Below the pieces are notes generated by a model. The model ran no database searches. It saw nothing but the letters and a program-made list of their open reading frames with translations, and was not told where the DNA came from. Of a DNA stretch of 64,000 bases, positions 28,962 through 39,666 are shown piece after piece. Position 1 is the stretch's first letter; each line of letters opens with the position of its first letter. The position numbers and the translations under genes were made by a program. Origin of the DNA: CBDBJK01 sp965206395 (GTDB taxonomy: Bacteria > Chloroflexota > Dehalococcoidia > Lucifugimonadales > CATOSD01). The DNA lies in the NCBI GenBank assembly GCA_965206395.1, contig CBDBJK010000018.1, forward strand, positions 1-64,000, given 5' to 3'.

Positions 28962-30210
28962 GTGGTTCAACGTTTTTGTATTGATGGGTAGAGTGACTTT
29001 AGCTTGATGCGCGCATCCTCGGTAGTGAAGCGCCAATCCACTCGTATCACATCCCGGTTGCGTTGATTCTGCCAAGCATTGACCTCGCCGCGCAGGATGT
29101 CTTGATTGGCAATCCGTCGGTCCAGGCACTGTCGAGCCAGCACACCGATCTCTATCTCCGCCATATTCAACCAACTCCCGTGTTTGGGAGTGTAGTGTAT
29201 CTCCAGTCGCTCAGCTATACGCCTCGCCTCAGCAGGCTCGAATGCCTCGTATAGCGAGGACAGCTTGTGAGTGTTGAGATTGTCCATTACCAGCACGATC
29301 CGGTCTCTGTCAGGGTAGTCCTCGTCGACCAGTTTCTTTATCACATGCGCCCAGTCCACCTTCGTGCGACGCTCTCTGACCTCGACTCGGCGCCATCCGT
29401 CCAACGGTGCAAACAGCATGAACAGGCTGCTCACTCCATTGCGCTCGTATTCGTAGTCGTATGCCGCCGATAAGCCGGGCGCTGCGGGACGCGGCACTCG
29501 CGTCTCCTTGACTTGCTGTTTGCTCGTCTCATCCATGCACACCAGAACCTCATTCCCATCGTACGGCCGTTGGTAGACCTCCATCACGTCTTCCATCACG
29601 TCTTCCATCACGCACACAAACTCCGCGCTCTGACCGGGCGGGATGCACCAACTCTGCTTCAGCCACGGCTTCAGTTCGTTTTTTTTTAAGCGCCTGGCGA
29701 ACCGTCTCGGTGCTAATGGTCCCGACTATCTCACACTCGACCAACTGGTCAGCCAACAGCTTCAGGGTCCAACTGGCACGCCCCTCCGGCGGTTCCCCGC
29801 AGGCCATCGCTATCAACCGTGCTTCACCTTCGCCGTCCAGTCTCTTTTGACGCCGACGCAGTTGCTTTTTGCGATTCAGCGCAGACTCGACCCCCTCCTC
29901 CACACAGCGCTTGCGTATTCGCTCGACCGTTGACTGTCCCACACCGAGCGCGCTGGTGATGTCCGCGTCCTTCATTCCCCCGTCCGAGCGTGACTCATCG
30001 CTCATCAGCAGAATGCGCGCATGGGTCTGTTTGTACGCCGCAGCCCGACCGCGTGAGACCAAGGCGTTGAGTTCCTGTTGTTCGTCGGTAGTCAGTCTGA
30101 TACGGTACTTCTTGGTAGACATCATGGTTCCTCCTCGGTTCAACGTTACGATTGAACCCCCAAGAGGAACAATGACTATCATGGTATTCATTTCAATGAT
30201 GTTGGACCAC
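28962..30210 (-). mobile_element. IS630-family element
   Basis: 1,249 bp bounded by TA dinucleotides (28960-28961, 30211-30212), the family's target. Terminal repeats GTGGTTCAACG.../GTGGTCCAACA... are imperfect. It is inserted eleven codons (including the stop) before the original end of the amidohydrolase gene. Confidence 0.88.
28967..30125 (-). CDS. IS630-family transposase (two frames, A9 slip site)
   Basis: Transposase in two frames. From ATG 30125 (after GAGGAGGAACC) an HTH domain with LTTDEQQELNALV and GVGQSTVERIRKR runs to VRQALKK. The true continuation NELKPWLKQSWCIPP lies in the -1 frame and leads into the DDE domain: Asp in VLVCMDETSKQQV, Asp in RIVLVMDNLNTH, Glu in HGSWLNMAEIEIG. 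The switch coincides with nine consecutive A (29679-29687 on the plus strand as T9), suitable for transcriptional slippage or frameshifting. A 12-bp in-frame duplication (29588-29612) gives MEDVMEDV. Confidence 0.85.
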
Positions 30211-31597
30211 TAGCTTACCGCTCTGGAATACGTTCTCGACGTTCCAGAGGGCATTGATGTCCTGCGAGGGGTCGCCTTCGATCACCAGAACGTCGGCCTG
30301 CTTTCCCTGCTTTAGCGCGCCAACCTCATCGTCGAGCCAGCACGAGCGCGCGGAGTCGCTTGTCGCGGAGACGATGGCCTGCATCGGCGACATGCCGCCT
30401 TCGACGTGCGCCGTAATCTCGTGCTGGAACCCTCCCATTTCGTACAGACCCCACGCGGAGTCGGAGCCGCACGCCATCCTTACGCCAAAGTCTCGCATCC
30501 TGGCAAAGCACTCAAGCGTCGCTTCGTGTTCCATTCGCAAGAAATCAAGTCGGGCCTGCTCTTGCTCGGTCAGGCCGGACGAGGCTAGCTTTTCCTCAAG
30601 CGGTATGACTCGGTCGCGCCAGCCGTGCAGCGTCGGATTCACGAAGACGCCCTGCCTGGCGATGCGCTCCGCAATCTCAGGGCGAAATATCTTGGAGTTA
30701 TCAAGCTCGCGGAATGTGGCGTGGAGAATAGTGTCGATGCCGGCGTCCAGAGCGTTGACCATACCCTGTGAGGACGCGCAGTGAGCGGCGATGTGTTTGC
30801 CGAAGCTGTGCGCCTCGTCGACGATTGCCGCAAGCTCCTCGACGCTGAACGAGGGCCGCGACGGATACGACGTGCGCGTGCTGCCGCCGGTGGCCGTGAC
30901 CTTGATGAAGTCTGCGCCCTCTTTTACAAGTTGTCGAACGGCGGCGCGGCACTCGTCTGGGCCTGTAGCCTCGATGCCGAAGTAGCTGAGATGCCCGCCG
31001 ATGATGGCGAGCGGCCTGCCCGCAAGCGACAGCCTCGGCCCTGGCGTGATGCCCATGTCAATGGCCTTGCGCAGCATGAACGTAGTCTGATTCTTCGCGC
31101 CGCAATCCCGAATCGTGGTCACGCCTGAGTATAGGTGCGCCCTCGCGTTGCGCGCCGCTTGCAGGGTCAGCACCTCGTCGGGAAGCTGGGCAAGCTCGTC
31201 GCCGGCGCGCCCATCGCCCATGCCCGTGAGATGCACATGGCAGTCCACAAGGCCGGGGAGCAGGGTTTTACCCTCGTAGTTGAACTCCTCGACCAGCGAC
31301 CCTCAGGAGGCACGACCTCCTCCTCCGGCCCGACGGCTCTTATCAAGTCTCCTTCGATGAGAATAGCGCCGCGCTCAAGTGCTCTGTCGGATTTGCCGTC
31401 GATAAGGCGCGCCGCCTTGATGAGCTTGAAACCGCTGTTGCTCAGGGCCATGCGTTCTCTCCCGGTCTTAGAGGGTGTACAAGAAGGGATGGTATGGATA
31501 ACCTACGTATATGACAAGGAAACCATACCCCGGCGGCATGACCGATGTCCAGTGGCCCTAAACTGGATGTTCTCTGTGTGGACGGTTTCTTCGCGCT

Positions 31598-32032
31598 TTA
31601 CTTCCAACCCATATCGCCGTTCAGGTCTCTAAGTAGAGATATTCTATGGCCTTCCCCGCATTGATACCGGTCCTCTGATACGGCTCTGTTCTTGCCTACA
31701 AGCGAGAATAACTCCATGACCTTCTCGCAAAACGGACAGAAAGGGTGTGACCTGACGACTGTCGTTCCACCACCTCTAGCCGGTTGAATGTGTACCAGTC
31801 GTTCTTTCATGTCGGGGAATTTGCCAATGTGTCGCACAAGGTACTGAGTGCCCGAACCGAGGATCGACTCCTTGGCTTGCATCAGCGGTGTGTAGGTGTA
31901 GTCTACGTAACCGCATGTCCAGCATTCAGGCTCCCTGTCCTGGTATGTTAAACGCATGATGTGGCGACATCTTGGGCATTGGTTTCGGCGACTCTCCTCT
32001 GATTTGACTTCAAGAGTCTCAGTGAATAGCAT
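31598..32032 (-). CDS. Zinc-ribbon protein of unknown function
   Basis: 144 aa from ATG 32032, seven nt after GAGGAG. Two pairs of CxxC motifs are visible: CPRCRHIMRL with CWTCGYVDY near the N-terminus forming a zinc ribbon, and CPFCEKVMEL with YQCGEGH in the C-terminal half, a second probable zinc site. The middle has HIGKFPDMKERLVHIQPARGGG. No family recognised. Its neighbour on the same strand is also Cys/His-rich, suggesting a small two-gene unit that binds zinc and possibly DNA or RNA. Confidence 0.6.
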   Translation of the reverse strand: MLFTETLEVKSEESRRNQCPRCRHIMRLTYQDREPECWTCGYVDYTYTPLMQAKESILGSGTQYLVRHIGKFPDMKERLVHIQPARGGGTTVVRSHPFCPFCEKVMELFSLVGKNRAVSEDRYQCGEGHRISLLRDLNGDMGWK

Positions 32033-32065
32033 CTCAGCACTCCTCAAAAAATATTCTGCGCTGTG

Positions 32066-32326
32066 CTATCTATTTCCTCCAGTATAGACGTGCGGAGGGG
32101 ATAGAAACACAGATTGTCTACCAGCGTGGCTCGGATGTCTATTACGAACGCCCCTCTTGACCTTGACGGCGCAGAACTGGTGCTGCATCCAGCAATGAGT
32201 GCGCTCGATGTCTCCCGTCATGTCATCCTGACCCTGGTGTCGATGCAAGGGCATGTTGCACCACAAGCATGTCTGGTCTGTGGGCGCGTTGCATATGACG
32301 CACATTGGCCCCTGGTCGTATAGCAT
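32066..32326 (-). CDS. Small Cys/His-rich protein, unknown function
   Basis: 86 aa from ATG 32326, preceded by AAAGGA at a good distance. Cysteines and histidines are spaced like a zinc knuckle: CVICNAPTDQTCLWC, then HRHQGQ and HCWMQHQFC. The C-terminus is basic and lacks obvious structure. It lies 33 bp upstream of the zinc-ribbon gene on the same strand, suggesting co-transcription. No family recognised and coding status moderately sure. Confidence 0.45.
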   Translation of the reverse strand: MLYDQGPMCVICNAPTDQTCLWCNMPLHRHQGQDDMTGDIERTHCWMQHQFCAVKVKRGVRNRHPSHAGRQSVFLSPPHVYTGGNR

Positions 32327-32558
32327 CCGGCATTCCTTTTTCAGAGTACGTCGTCGTTGAAACAGGGTCAGAGCAACAAGTCTCAATCGCTCTTTAGCGA
32401 AAGCATTGGGTAGGGTGCATGTCGTGGCCTGAAAAGGTGGCTATTGCCAAGTGTAGGCCAGTGGTGCTTGAACTCTCAGATTAATTATCTTTAAGTTCGT
32501 TCGAATGATAGATGCGTTGCTAGTTCAACACATCGGCAAAATTCATGTGTAGTCCTAA

Positions 32559-33438
32559 GAGCGTCTAACAAAACCTAATAAAAGGGGTTAGAATCTGGAC
32601 ATTCTCTGGAGGAGGATGACCTAATGTCTAAGCCCCTTGTAAGCGATGAATTCTGGGAACTGGTGCAACCTTTACTGCCGCCACAACCACCGAAGCCGAA
32701 AGGAGGAAGGCCCAGGATACCTGACAGACAGGTCCTAAGTGGGATACTGTTCGTACTAAAGACAGGCATTGGCTGGGAAGACCTACCCAAGGAGATGGAC
32801 TGTGGCAGTGGGATGACCTGCTGGAGGCGCCTCAGAGATTGGCACCAGTCGGGAGTCTGGGAGCGCATCCACTTGGTATGCCTTGAGCGCCTGCAAGCAG
32901 CTGAGCGCATAGACTGGACTCGCGCAGTGCTGGACAGTGCTTCAGTGCGAGCAGTTTTTGGGGGCAGAAAACAGGCCCCAACCCCACGGACAGGGCGAAG
33001 GCGGGTAGCAAGCATCATATCATAACCGATGCCCAGGGCATTCCACTGGCGGTCAGGTTGACTGGCGCGAACGCTCACGATGTCACCCAAGCCCTTGAGT
33101 TGGTGGATGCCATACCTGCTGTCAAGGGCAAGCGAGGCAGGCCTCGCAAGCGTCCTCTTCAGGCGCAGGGAGACAGAGGGTATGACTCTGAGCCTGTTCG
33201 CAAGGAGTTGAAGAAGCGACATATCTGGCCGCTGCTGGCCAAGCGAGGTGAGCCGCATGGCAGCGGGTTGGGTGTGCATAGATGGGTGGTTGAGAGAAGC
33301 CTGAGTTGGCTTCATCAGTTCCGACGCTTACGGGTTCGATATGAGCGCAGGGCAGACATACATGAGGCTTTCTTGGCCATAGGTTGTGCCATCATCTGCT
33401 CTCGCTTTCTGTTCCAATAATGGTTTTGTTAGACGCTC
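32559..33438 (+). mobile_element. IS5-family (IS427-like) element, copy 2, intact
   Basis: 880 bp, same ends as copy 1, flanked by a 3-bp duplication TAA (32556-32558, 33439-33441). Inserted in non-coding DNA. The only difference from copy 1 noticed is a synonymous change within the transposase gene. Confidence 0.93.
32624..33420 (+). CDS. IS5-family DDE transposase, copy 2 (two frames)
   Basis: Same two-frame transposase as copy 1: an N-terminal frame ending at 33025 and a -1 frame ending at 33420. All three catalytic regions are intact (VLDSASVRAV, DRGYDSEPV, RWVVERSLSW). The identical frame break in two separate copies argues that the break belongs to the element and is not an error. Confidence 0.9.
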
Positions 33439-33441
33439 TAA

Positions 33442-34102
33442 GTAGAAACCCTTATTGCCACACCAACGCAAGGGTCGCACGCTTGAGCTGGTGTCGATAT
33501 GAGTCATGGATTTGTCATCTCTTACATCCAGAAATTGTACGAGAGATTAAGCAAATCCTAAAGCCAATGTTGCAGGACGGGATCGGGATATGGCACGGCG
33601 TTAGCAGCAAGGAGAATTCGGAGAAACGACCTATGCGTTCGTTTGAACAGTAATAAGTAGAAGTTCGTAGGAGTTTGCCCGAGAACTGCTGATGGAATCT
33701 TGAATAGTGACCGTTACAATCAAAGGCGGGCAGGCCCGGATAGGCTCCTGCGTTTTAGGAGGTTCTAGCACGCTGAAACAACGATCACCTACGCCGGGTC
33801 TAGCCCACGTCTCATACCTAATTATACCTGTCGCAGAGCAATTGTCCAAACGAAACTCCCCTGGATAACCTTCCTCATTTCATGTGACAATAACCGCGTA
33901 GACAGGTGTATAAAATAACCTTCAGTTAGTCACTTTCAGTTAACCAGGGGTTCCTGCTCCCTTATTCGCCTCTGCTTGAACGGCTAGATTGATACACTCT
34001 GGCGATCAATGTGGTTATCGGTAATCACTCCTTCGATATTCTTCTTAATTAGCCAAATTGTCTATAAATCACCTTTACTTTTTTACAATCCATGAAGATA
34101 AT
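33442..34102. other. Non-coding stretch, nothing recognised
   Basis: About 660 bp after IS copy 2, AT-rich toward its end, without a supported gene, RNA or repeat. Two short direct repeats TTCAGTTA lie near 33922-33945. Confidence 0.5.
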
Positions 34103-34318
34103 ATGATAATTGTTCAAGAATTAGGAGGCTGGCTGCAAAGCATGGTTGAGGCGGACCTTGTGTTGACAATAGATGACCTGCCCAGCATTCGCAGAATTGC
34201 GAATGTAGAGGGAGTTGCGGGCAAAGAGCTTGAAGATGCGGCGCTCCGCTTGATCTTCCGAGGAGATCGAGAGGGCTGGGAGCATACGAAAAGAAAATGG
34301 AGGGTTGTCGATAGATAA
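34103..34318 (+). CDS. Small hypothetical protein
   Basis: 71 aa from ATG 34103 (an in-frame ATG at 34058 would add 15 residues). Sequence begins MIIVQELGGWLQSMVEAD and contains a helical, acidic middle and a basic end (HTKRKWRVVDR). No domain recognised. A gene on the same strand starts 35 bp later, so the two may form an operon. Confidence 0.4.
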   Translation: MIIVQELGGWLQSMVEADLVLTIDDLPSIRRIANVEGVAGKELEDAALRLIFRGDREGWEHTKRKWRVVDR

Positions 34319-34353
34319 TCGGCTACCTTTGCATCATAAGGAGAAAGCCACGA

Positions 34354-34854
34354 GTGATTAGCGCGGACTTTGAATCCTTCGAGCCAGGGCATTCCTATCG
34401 GCAACCATCCTATCAAGACCTTCCTGAGCATTCAACGTCGTCTTTGCTTGATAGGTATTTGATACGGGTATGTGAGCCCATCAAGAGCGAGGGCCTCAAG
34501 AGTTTATATTGGGTCACGGGGATACATACCCAGGTGATCGCCACAAGCCTGCTGGCTGTCTTGAGCCAGCAAAATACAAAGAGCTTGGAGCTTCTCACCG
34601 AAAGCTGTTGCATTACCGCTAAACCAGGAGAGAACAGGATTGTTGAGCCTTTTACCTCTCGTTTTGGGATTAGCGTCATGCGCATGGAGGAGTCTTACGA
34701 TGACAGCTTCCTTATCGTCAACGGGGTAGCTCTTCTGGATGTGACGCCGGTTGCCGCGGACAACGGCGCTCCTGAATTCAACGATGATCTAACCGTCGCG
34801 AGCCTCTACATCGGGCTTTTCAATATGTTGAAGAACCGCTCAGTCCCCGTCTAA
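34354..34854 (+). CDS. Hypothetical cytosolic protein
   Basis: 166 aa from GTG 34354, with AAGGAG ten nt upstream. No signal peptide or membrane segment. A Ser/His-rich N-terminus (RQPSYQDLPEHSTSS) is followed by an alternating alpha/beta pattern with LYWVTGIHTQVIATSLLAVL and SFLIVNGVALLDVTPV. The pattern is protein-like and codon use matches neighbours. No family recognised. Confidence 0.5.
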   Translation: MISADFESFEPGHSYRQPSYQDLPEHSTSSLLDRYLIRVCEPIKSEGLKSLYWVTGIHTQVIATSLLAVLSQQNTKSLELLTESCCITAKPGENRIVEPFTSRFGISVMRMEESYDDSFLIVNGVALLDVTPVAADNGAPEFNDDLTVASLYIGLFNMLKNRSVPV

Positions 34855-34943
34855 ATCCTTCATTGTCTTTGTTTCTCTAGCTCTCTTGTCTGCTGTTCGT
34901 GCTGCCGCGAAAGAGGCATTATGCGCTGTGGGGTGTCGAAAGG

Positions 34944-36253
34944 TTATCGAGGTGAAGTACTTTCCGCTTGCGATTTCAGCCTTTCCAGAAGGTCCAGAAA
35001 CTCCTGATAGCTAGATACTCCGGACACTGTTTTGACGAAGGACGCCACATCGGGGAATAAGCTACGAAACTCTATAACCTGCTGACCTATGGGACTTACC
35101 GACGCTGGGCCTTCGGCGTACCTGCCGCGAAAGGCGAAATACGCCTGAATTTAGCTTTCGTATACGATAGCCTCCCAGCCTCAAACGCCACAACCGCTCC
35201 TTCATATACTGCTCGGCTTCCTCCACCTTGCCCTCTGCTAGCAACTCCTCGGCTCGCAGACGGGTTTCGCGCATCTCGCGTGCCAGCGTAGGGTCACTCT
35301 TTTCCCTGGAAAGGTATCTGCTGGACGCGATGCTCAGGTCTCCGCCCATTTGAGCGAATGTCGTGTCGCCTAGCTCGCGCCCGGCCAGGTCGGAGACGGT
35401 CTCGTTGAGGGTGAACATCTCCTCCGACGCGCGGAAGTTCTGGCCGAATGGCCGGAGGAAGAAGAACGAGTGCAGCCATTCGTGGGCCGAGGTTTGAAGG
35501 ACTGAGCGCAGTTGCTGGAGGTCAGAGACCAGAGATGGAAAGGGTTGAAAGGCCAGCCAGGTTATCCACAAGGGCAGAGAGATTGTGATCCTCTAGCATC
35601 TTCGTCTCGATGAGGTCTCTCTCGAAGCCGGGTATATCCGGGTGCAGCATGACCGCGTCGACAAGCTCGATGCGGTCGCGGGGGGAAACGATTAGCATAG
35701 TCGGTGGCTGGTCAAACCGTATGTCCACCGGCGGGAAGATGAGGTTGAAGCGAGAGCCAAACCCTTCGTCGATCAAAACTGCGCTTAGCTCAGCCTCTAC
35801 CGTTTCCTCGGCTCCGGCCCGCAACTTGTCTTTTTCTGCCACAAGCTCGTTCAGGTAATCCCTAGAAGGCGGGCCTTTTTCCTTGGCAGCGCCAGAGCCT
35901 AGTGTCAGGCTACCGCTCGCATATGGGCCTTCCAGTCTGGTCTCCTCTTTTTCGGCGCGTCGGGCAACTAGAAGGTATTCATCGAGCTGGGCCAGCCGCT
36001 CTTCGCGTGAGGATCCACCTCCTGGCAAGATGTCCCATAGCATATTCAGCCATTTGCGGGGAAAGTTGATTACCTCCCATTCCTCCAGGGAGAAGAGGTA
36101 GGAGGATGCAACAGCCCTTGCCGGGGTAATGTGGAACGTGTCGATTCTTATGAACAGCAGTGCGGCCAGGGTAACCCCCAGCAGCAATTTTGCCCGCAGA
36201 CCAAACCTGCTTCCGCCCTTCTCCGCCGTCTTATCGCGCCTGCGACCCCACAC
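34944..36253 (-). pseudogene. Exported zinc metalloprotease-like protein, two frameshifts
   Basis: About 435 aa when frames are joined. GTG 36253 opens a basic N-terminus and one transmembrane/signal segment (LLLGVTLAALLFIRI). The middle has DIRFDQPPTMLIVSPRDRIE. The likely zinc site HEWLH appears in QTSAHEWLHSFFF, with NETVSDLAGRELG downstream, as in membrane-linked metallopeptidases. One extra base in the CCC run near 35555 breaks the frame before FPSLVSD, and one extra G near 35152 breaks it before AYFAFRGRYAEG. Beyond that the third frame runs sensibly to a stop at 34944. Identity as a peptidase is inferred from the HExxH-like motif and the downstream Glu. Confidence 0.7.
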
Positions 36254-36446
36254 GGCTCACCCCCGGCTAGATCATGACTATAGGCATCTCTGAGATGAGT
36301 TTATCGAATCCAGGCGGGGCAAACAAGACCTGTTCCTGATCGCGGAGGCAGGGCACGGCGACATAAGCAGGTATTTTCACAAGAGGTTGTGTGGGGTGAC
36401 GAGGATGGCTTTCGTGTGCGTTCTGGAACGTAGAGCGGGGCGATTG

Positions 36447-36854
36447 TCAGTGTATTATGCGTATTCCTGTCTTCAGTCGTGGCGCAAGCCGCACCGTCTT
36501 TCCGTGTAGGAGCACACGAATACGGTCTTCTAGCTCTTCGATGGTGACAGGTTTCTCAAGGTAATCATCGACCAGATTCAGGTCATAGTCACGGTCCTCT
36601 GCCTGCCCCAGTGCGGTTAGCATCATGATGGGCACATCGCAGGTGTAGCGGATAATTCTGGAAAACTCAAAGCCATCTATCCCGGGCATCCAGAGATCGG
36701 TTATAACAAGGTCCGGTCGTCGCTCGTAAAGCCTGCGCAACCCTTCGTTGGCGTTGGACGCGACGCAAGTTTCATATCCCATCGACTCCAGACACTCTTT
36801 TAGCATGTCCAGCATTACCGGCTGGTCGTCGACAATGAGCACTGTCTCGGCCAT
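36447..36854 (-). CDS. Response regulator receiver protein
   Basis: 135-aa single receiver domain (CheY-like). Acidic pocket LIVDDQP, phosphoacceptor Asp in DLVITDLWMPGIDG, Thr in MMLTALG and Lys in YLEKPV are all present. No output domain, so it acts through protein contacts or phosphorelay. Last gene of the minus-strand signalling cluster, 67 bp after the preceding receiver. Confidence 0.92.
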   Translation of the reverse strand: MAETVLIVDDQPVMLDMLKECLESMGYETCVASNANEGLRRLYERRPDLVITDLWMPGIDGFEFSRIIRYTCDVPIMMLTALGQAEDRDYDLNLVDDYLEKPVTIEELEDRIRVLLHGKTVRLAPRLKTGIRIIH

Positions 36855-36921
36855 ATTCTGGCTCCTCTGCCAGCCTGATTTTGCATACGCTCGATCAGGC
36901 TAGTATCTTCTCGTGGTTGCC

Positions 36922-37308
36922 TTACCGGGAGCGGTTCAGCGTCTCGTGAGGCCTTTCTACCGTATCGAGGAACTCGGTCATGCGCAGAGGCTTGGTCATG
37001 ACGGCGTTTATGCCCAGACTCTGAGTGCGAACCTTTTCTTGCTCATCTTCCAGGTTGACCTGGCCTGAGAGCATCATGATCGGCACATCTGAGATTTGCC
37101 GGATTCGCTGGCAGAACTCGTGGCCGTCCATTCCCGGCATGAGAACGTCGCTTATAACCAGGTCTGGTTCGCGGTCTTGAAGCTTCTGCAATCCCTCAGA
37201 GCCACTGGATGCGGTGCACGTCTGGTATTCCGCAAATTCCAGCATGCGCTCCAGCATGTCTCGTATCGAAACTTCATCATCAACGATCAATACAGTCTTA
37301 TCACTCAT
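36922..37308 (-). CDS. Response regulator receiver protein
   Basis: 128-aa single receiver domain. LIVDDEV acidic pair, phospho-Asp in DLVISDVLMPGMDG, Ser in MMLSGQ and Lys in VMTKPL. It starts 33 bp after the histidine kinase stop and is the probable direct substrate of that kinase. Paralogous to the next receiver gene. Confidence 0.92.
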   Translation of the reverse strand: MSDKTVLIVDDEVSIRDMLERMLEFAEYQTCTASSGSEGLQKLQDREPDLVISDVLMPGMDGHEFCQRIRQISDVPIMMLSGQVNLEDEQEKVRTQSLGINAVMTKPLRMTEFLDTVERPHETLNRSR

Positions 37309-37341
37309 CGTAATCCCCTCCTGTTAATTCCCTCATTCTGG

Positions 37342-38829
37342 CTAAGATGCCACAGCGACAATATGTGGCGAGTCAGACGACTGAGCCATCTCTTGCACGA
37401 CGGGCAACTCGATCCAGAACGTGGTTCCTTCTCCCTCTACGCTCTCAACCAGAATTTCTCCGTGGTGATCCAGCACAATCTTGTGACAGAGGAATAGCCC
37501 CAAACCAGTCCCGTTGCCGACCCCCTTGGTGGTGAAGAAAGGCTCGAACATCCTGTCCTTGACATCTTCTGGTATGCCAATTCCCGTGTCTCTAACGTAG
37601 GCCTTCGCCATGCCATCTTCTACCGTGCAGCCAACGTTATGGCGCCCCACGTGGGTGTGGCATCCAGAGCGTTGCCAGCAGGTTCATGAACACCTGCTGC
37701 AACTGGTTTGCTACCGCATTGACCGTAGGGGACTGCTGGTACTCCCTGACGACCTGGATTCCCTTGTTGGACAATTTGCCGTCCAGAAGGGCTGCCGCAT
37801 CGTCCATCACCTTGTCGAGACTTACCTCGGCCTGAACGTCGGAGCGTCGCGAGTAATCCAGTAGATGTCTGACTATGGACGATATTCGCATACCCTCGTT
37901 GACAATGGTTTCCATATCTTCCAGCGCTTGCTGGCTGCGCAGATACTTGTCGTCGGCTCTCTTCAGCGACTCCAGGAACATCTCGGCCCGCCCCGTGATG
38001 GCAAAAGTAGGATTGTTGATCTCGTGAGCTACTCCGGCGGCAAGCGTGCCGACGCTGGCTAGCTTGGCCGACTGGATTAGCTGGGCCTGCGTCTCCTTAA
38101 GCTCATTCAGCTTGTTCTCCAGTTCAACTGCGAGCCTGGTTTTCTCGACAGCCTCCTCCACGCTCCGGCGGAAGCCATAGTACCCAAGAACGAAGGGTAC
38201 GAGTAGAAGCACCAGCCCCCAACCCGCCTGTGCTGCTGCTAACGCTCCTACCAGTCCCAACGCTATGAGAGCGCCTTCCTGTATTGCATCAAGCGTCCAG
38301 GCGTCCTTCCAGGTCTGCCAGAACTCCTTGCCCTTGATGATGGTTATCATTCCAAACAAGAGCATCAGGTTGCTGAAATGCAACGCAATACCCGCGGCCC
38401 CGGCAGCCAACGCCAGGCCGGGAGTAAGGGTGAGTGCGCCCGCATCACCTCGAAGCATAAAGAAGACCAGACCTGCAAGCCCGCCCGCTATTACGCTGTT
38501 GCTGACATTAAATATGGTCACCTGGTCGGAGCCTTCAACAGTCTCTCGGAGATAAGGCTTCCCAGAGCGCCCACTAGCACAACCCCGAATGGAGGCAACA
38601 GGAGCGCGGCTATGAACAGAGGCACCGTGAAGAGCGTCGCGTCGCCTTGAGGGGAGACCTTGAATGGAAAGCGACCGGCGAGCGCCACGAGGATTACCAT
38701 CGTTGGCAACAGCCATAGCGCTGACCTATCCGGCAGCACAGGCCCGATCAAGACGGCGGAGACCCCCACCAGCATCGCGGCAGCTACAGCAGCCACGACG
38801 TATAGCTTTATTCTCTTATCTTTGGTCAT
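37342..38829 (-). pseudogene. Membrane sensor histidine kinase with frame breaks
   Basis: About 496 aa when three one-base losses are repaired (near 38525, 37662 and 37650). Order: several membrane helices (YVVAAVAAAMLVGVSAVL through LGLVGALAAAQAGWG), a coiled linker (VELENKLNELKETQAQLIQ), the H-box LAAGVAHEINNPTFAI, then the N-box LLANALDA, G1 DTGIGIPED, F-box MFEPFFTTK and G2 GTGLGLFLCH. All catalytic motifs are intact apart from the frame. ATG 38829 overlaps the upstream gene's stop (ATGA), supporting a coupled operon. Senses an unknown signal at the membrane and likely phosphorylates the receivers downstream. The intact motifs suggest sequencing error more than decay. Confidence 0.82.
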
Positions 38830-39666
38830 CGTAACATGCTCCTTATCGAAGCCCTGGTCGGTGTCGCTGTCGATTCTACGGCCAGCGGAGCGCCATCAGA
38901 GTTCTGCTCGGTCAGCGCCTGCCAGCTCTCAAGCTCGTCTCGCAATCGCCGCTCCAACTCCTCGGCTACCATGCCCTTCTTCGCTGCGTACTCCACAGTG
39001 TGCTTGAGGGACGTGATAGGCCGCGAACGCGGGGACTGCCATCAACGCGAGCGCCCATGTCTGCTGTGTTACGAGAAGGGCCGCTATAAGGCCAAGACTG
39101 AGCAGCATACCTTCTACCACCGCCTCGATCATGTAGGATTCTGCCCAGAACAGCCAGAACCCTCTGCCCTTGCGTATGGTTATCATTCCCACCACTGGCA
39201 GGATGTTGTGGATGTGCATTACTAGTCCGGCCATCGCCGCCGCTATCATGTGCTCCTGCGTGAGCGCCAGTACGCCTATCTCAGGTTTGAGGCTGAAGAA
39301 GATGATTCCACCAAGCCCACCTGCCAGAGCCGCCATACCTGTGTTGAACGCCACCGCCCTAGCTGGTCGCTTGAGCATAAGCTGGAAGGCGAACGTTCCA
39401 ATGGCTCCTACCAGCGCGGCCTCTGCGGGATGCGCCAGCAGCACGGCCACGTACAACGGCACGGTGAACAGCGATGCCTCCGCCTGACGAGATATGAGGA
39501 TGGACAACCGCCCCGCCAGAGCGATCAACAGCGTCAGGAGGCCCAGGAGCCATAACGACGGCGTGTTGGATGCCACCGGCCATATGTATGTGGCGAGAGC
39601 GCCCATCGCCACCGCTGCCGTAGCGAAGGCGATGATATACATCTGGGTGCTGAGTTCTCTATTCAT
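38826..39666 (-). pseudogene. Membrane sensor-only protein, paralogous to the kinase N-terminus
   Basis: About 279 aa after one base is removed near 39016. Membrane helices (MYIIAFATAAVAMGALATY, LWLLGLLTLLIALAGR, LPVVGMITI) match the kinase's sensor region in order and spacing, including FTVPLYVAVLL and HNILPVVGMITIRKGRGFW. The repaired C-terminus LKHTVEYAAKKGMVAEELER is a helical tail without kinase domains. Its stop overlaps the kinase start by 4 bp. A duplicated sensor module lacking a transmitter may heterodimerise with, or regulate, the kinase. This role is inferred. Confidence 0.7.

Larger units (their letters stand above)
28936..31451 (-). pseudogene. Amidohydrolase, frameshifted and with IS630 at its 3' end
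   Basis: Metal-dependent amidohydrolase (imidazolonepropionase/prolidase-like). ATG 31451 opens the beta domain (KLIKAARLIDGKSDRALERG). One base is missing near 31305; the frame resumes in VEEFNYEGKTLLPG and reaches the HxH of LVDCHVHLTGMG. Further active-site regions: VTTIRDCGAKN, FIKVTATGGS (Lys), HIAAHCASSQG, DTILHATF, RMACGSDSAWG. IS630 interrupts after SGKL: the element supplies VQHH and a stop, while the original end VDRGGYV and its stop remain at 28961-28936. Only the last seven residues are changed, so the insertion alone might be tolerated. The single-base shift would kill the protein if real. Confidence 0.85.
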
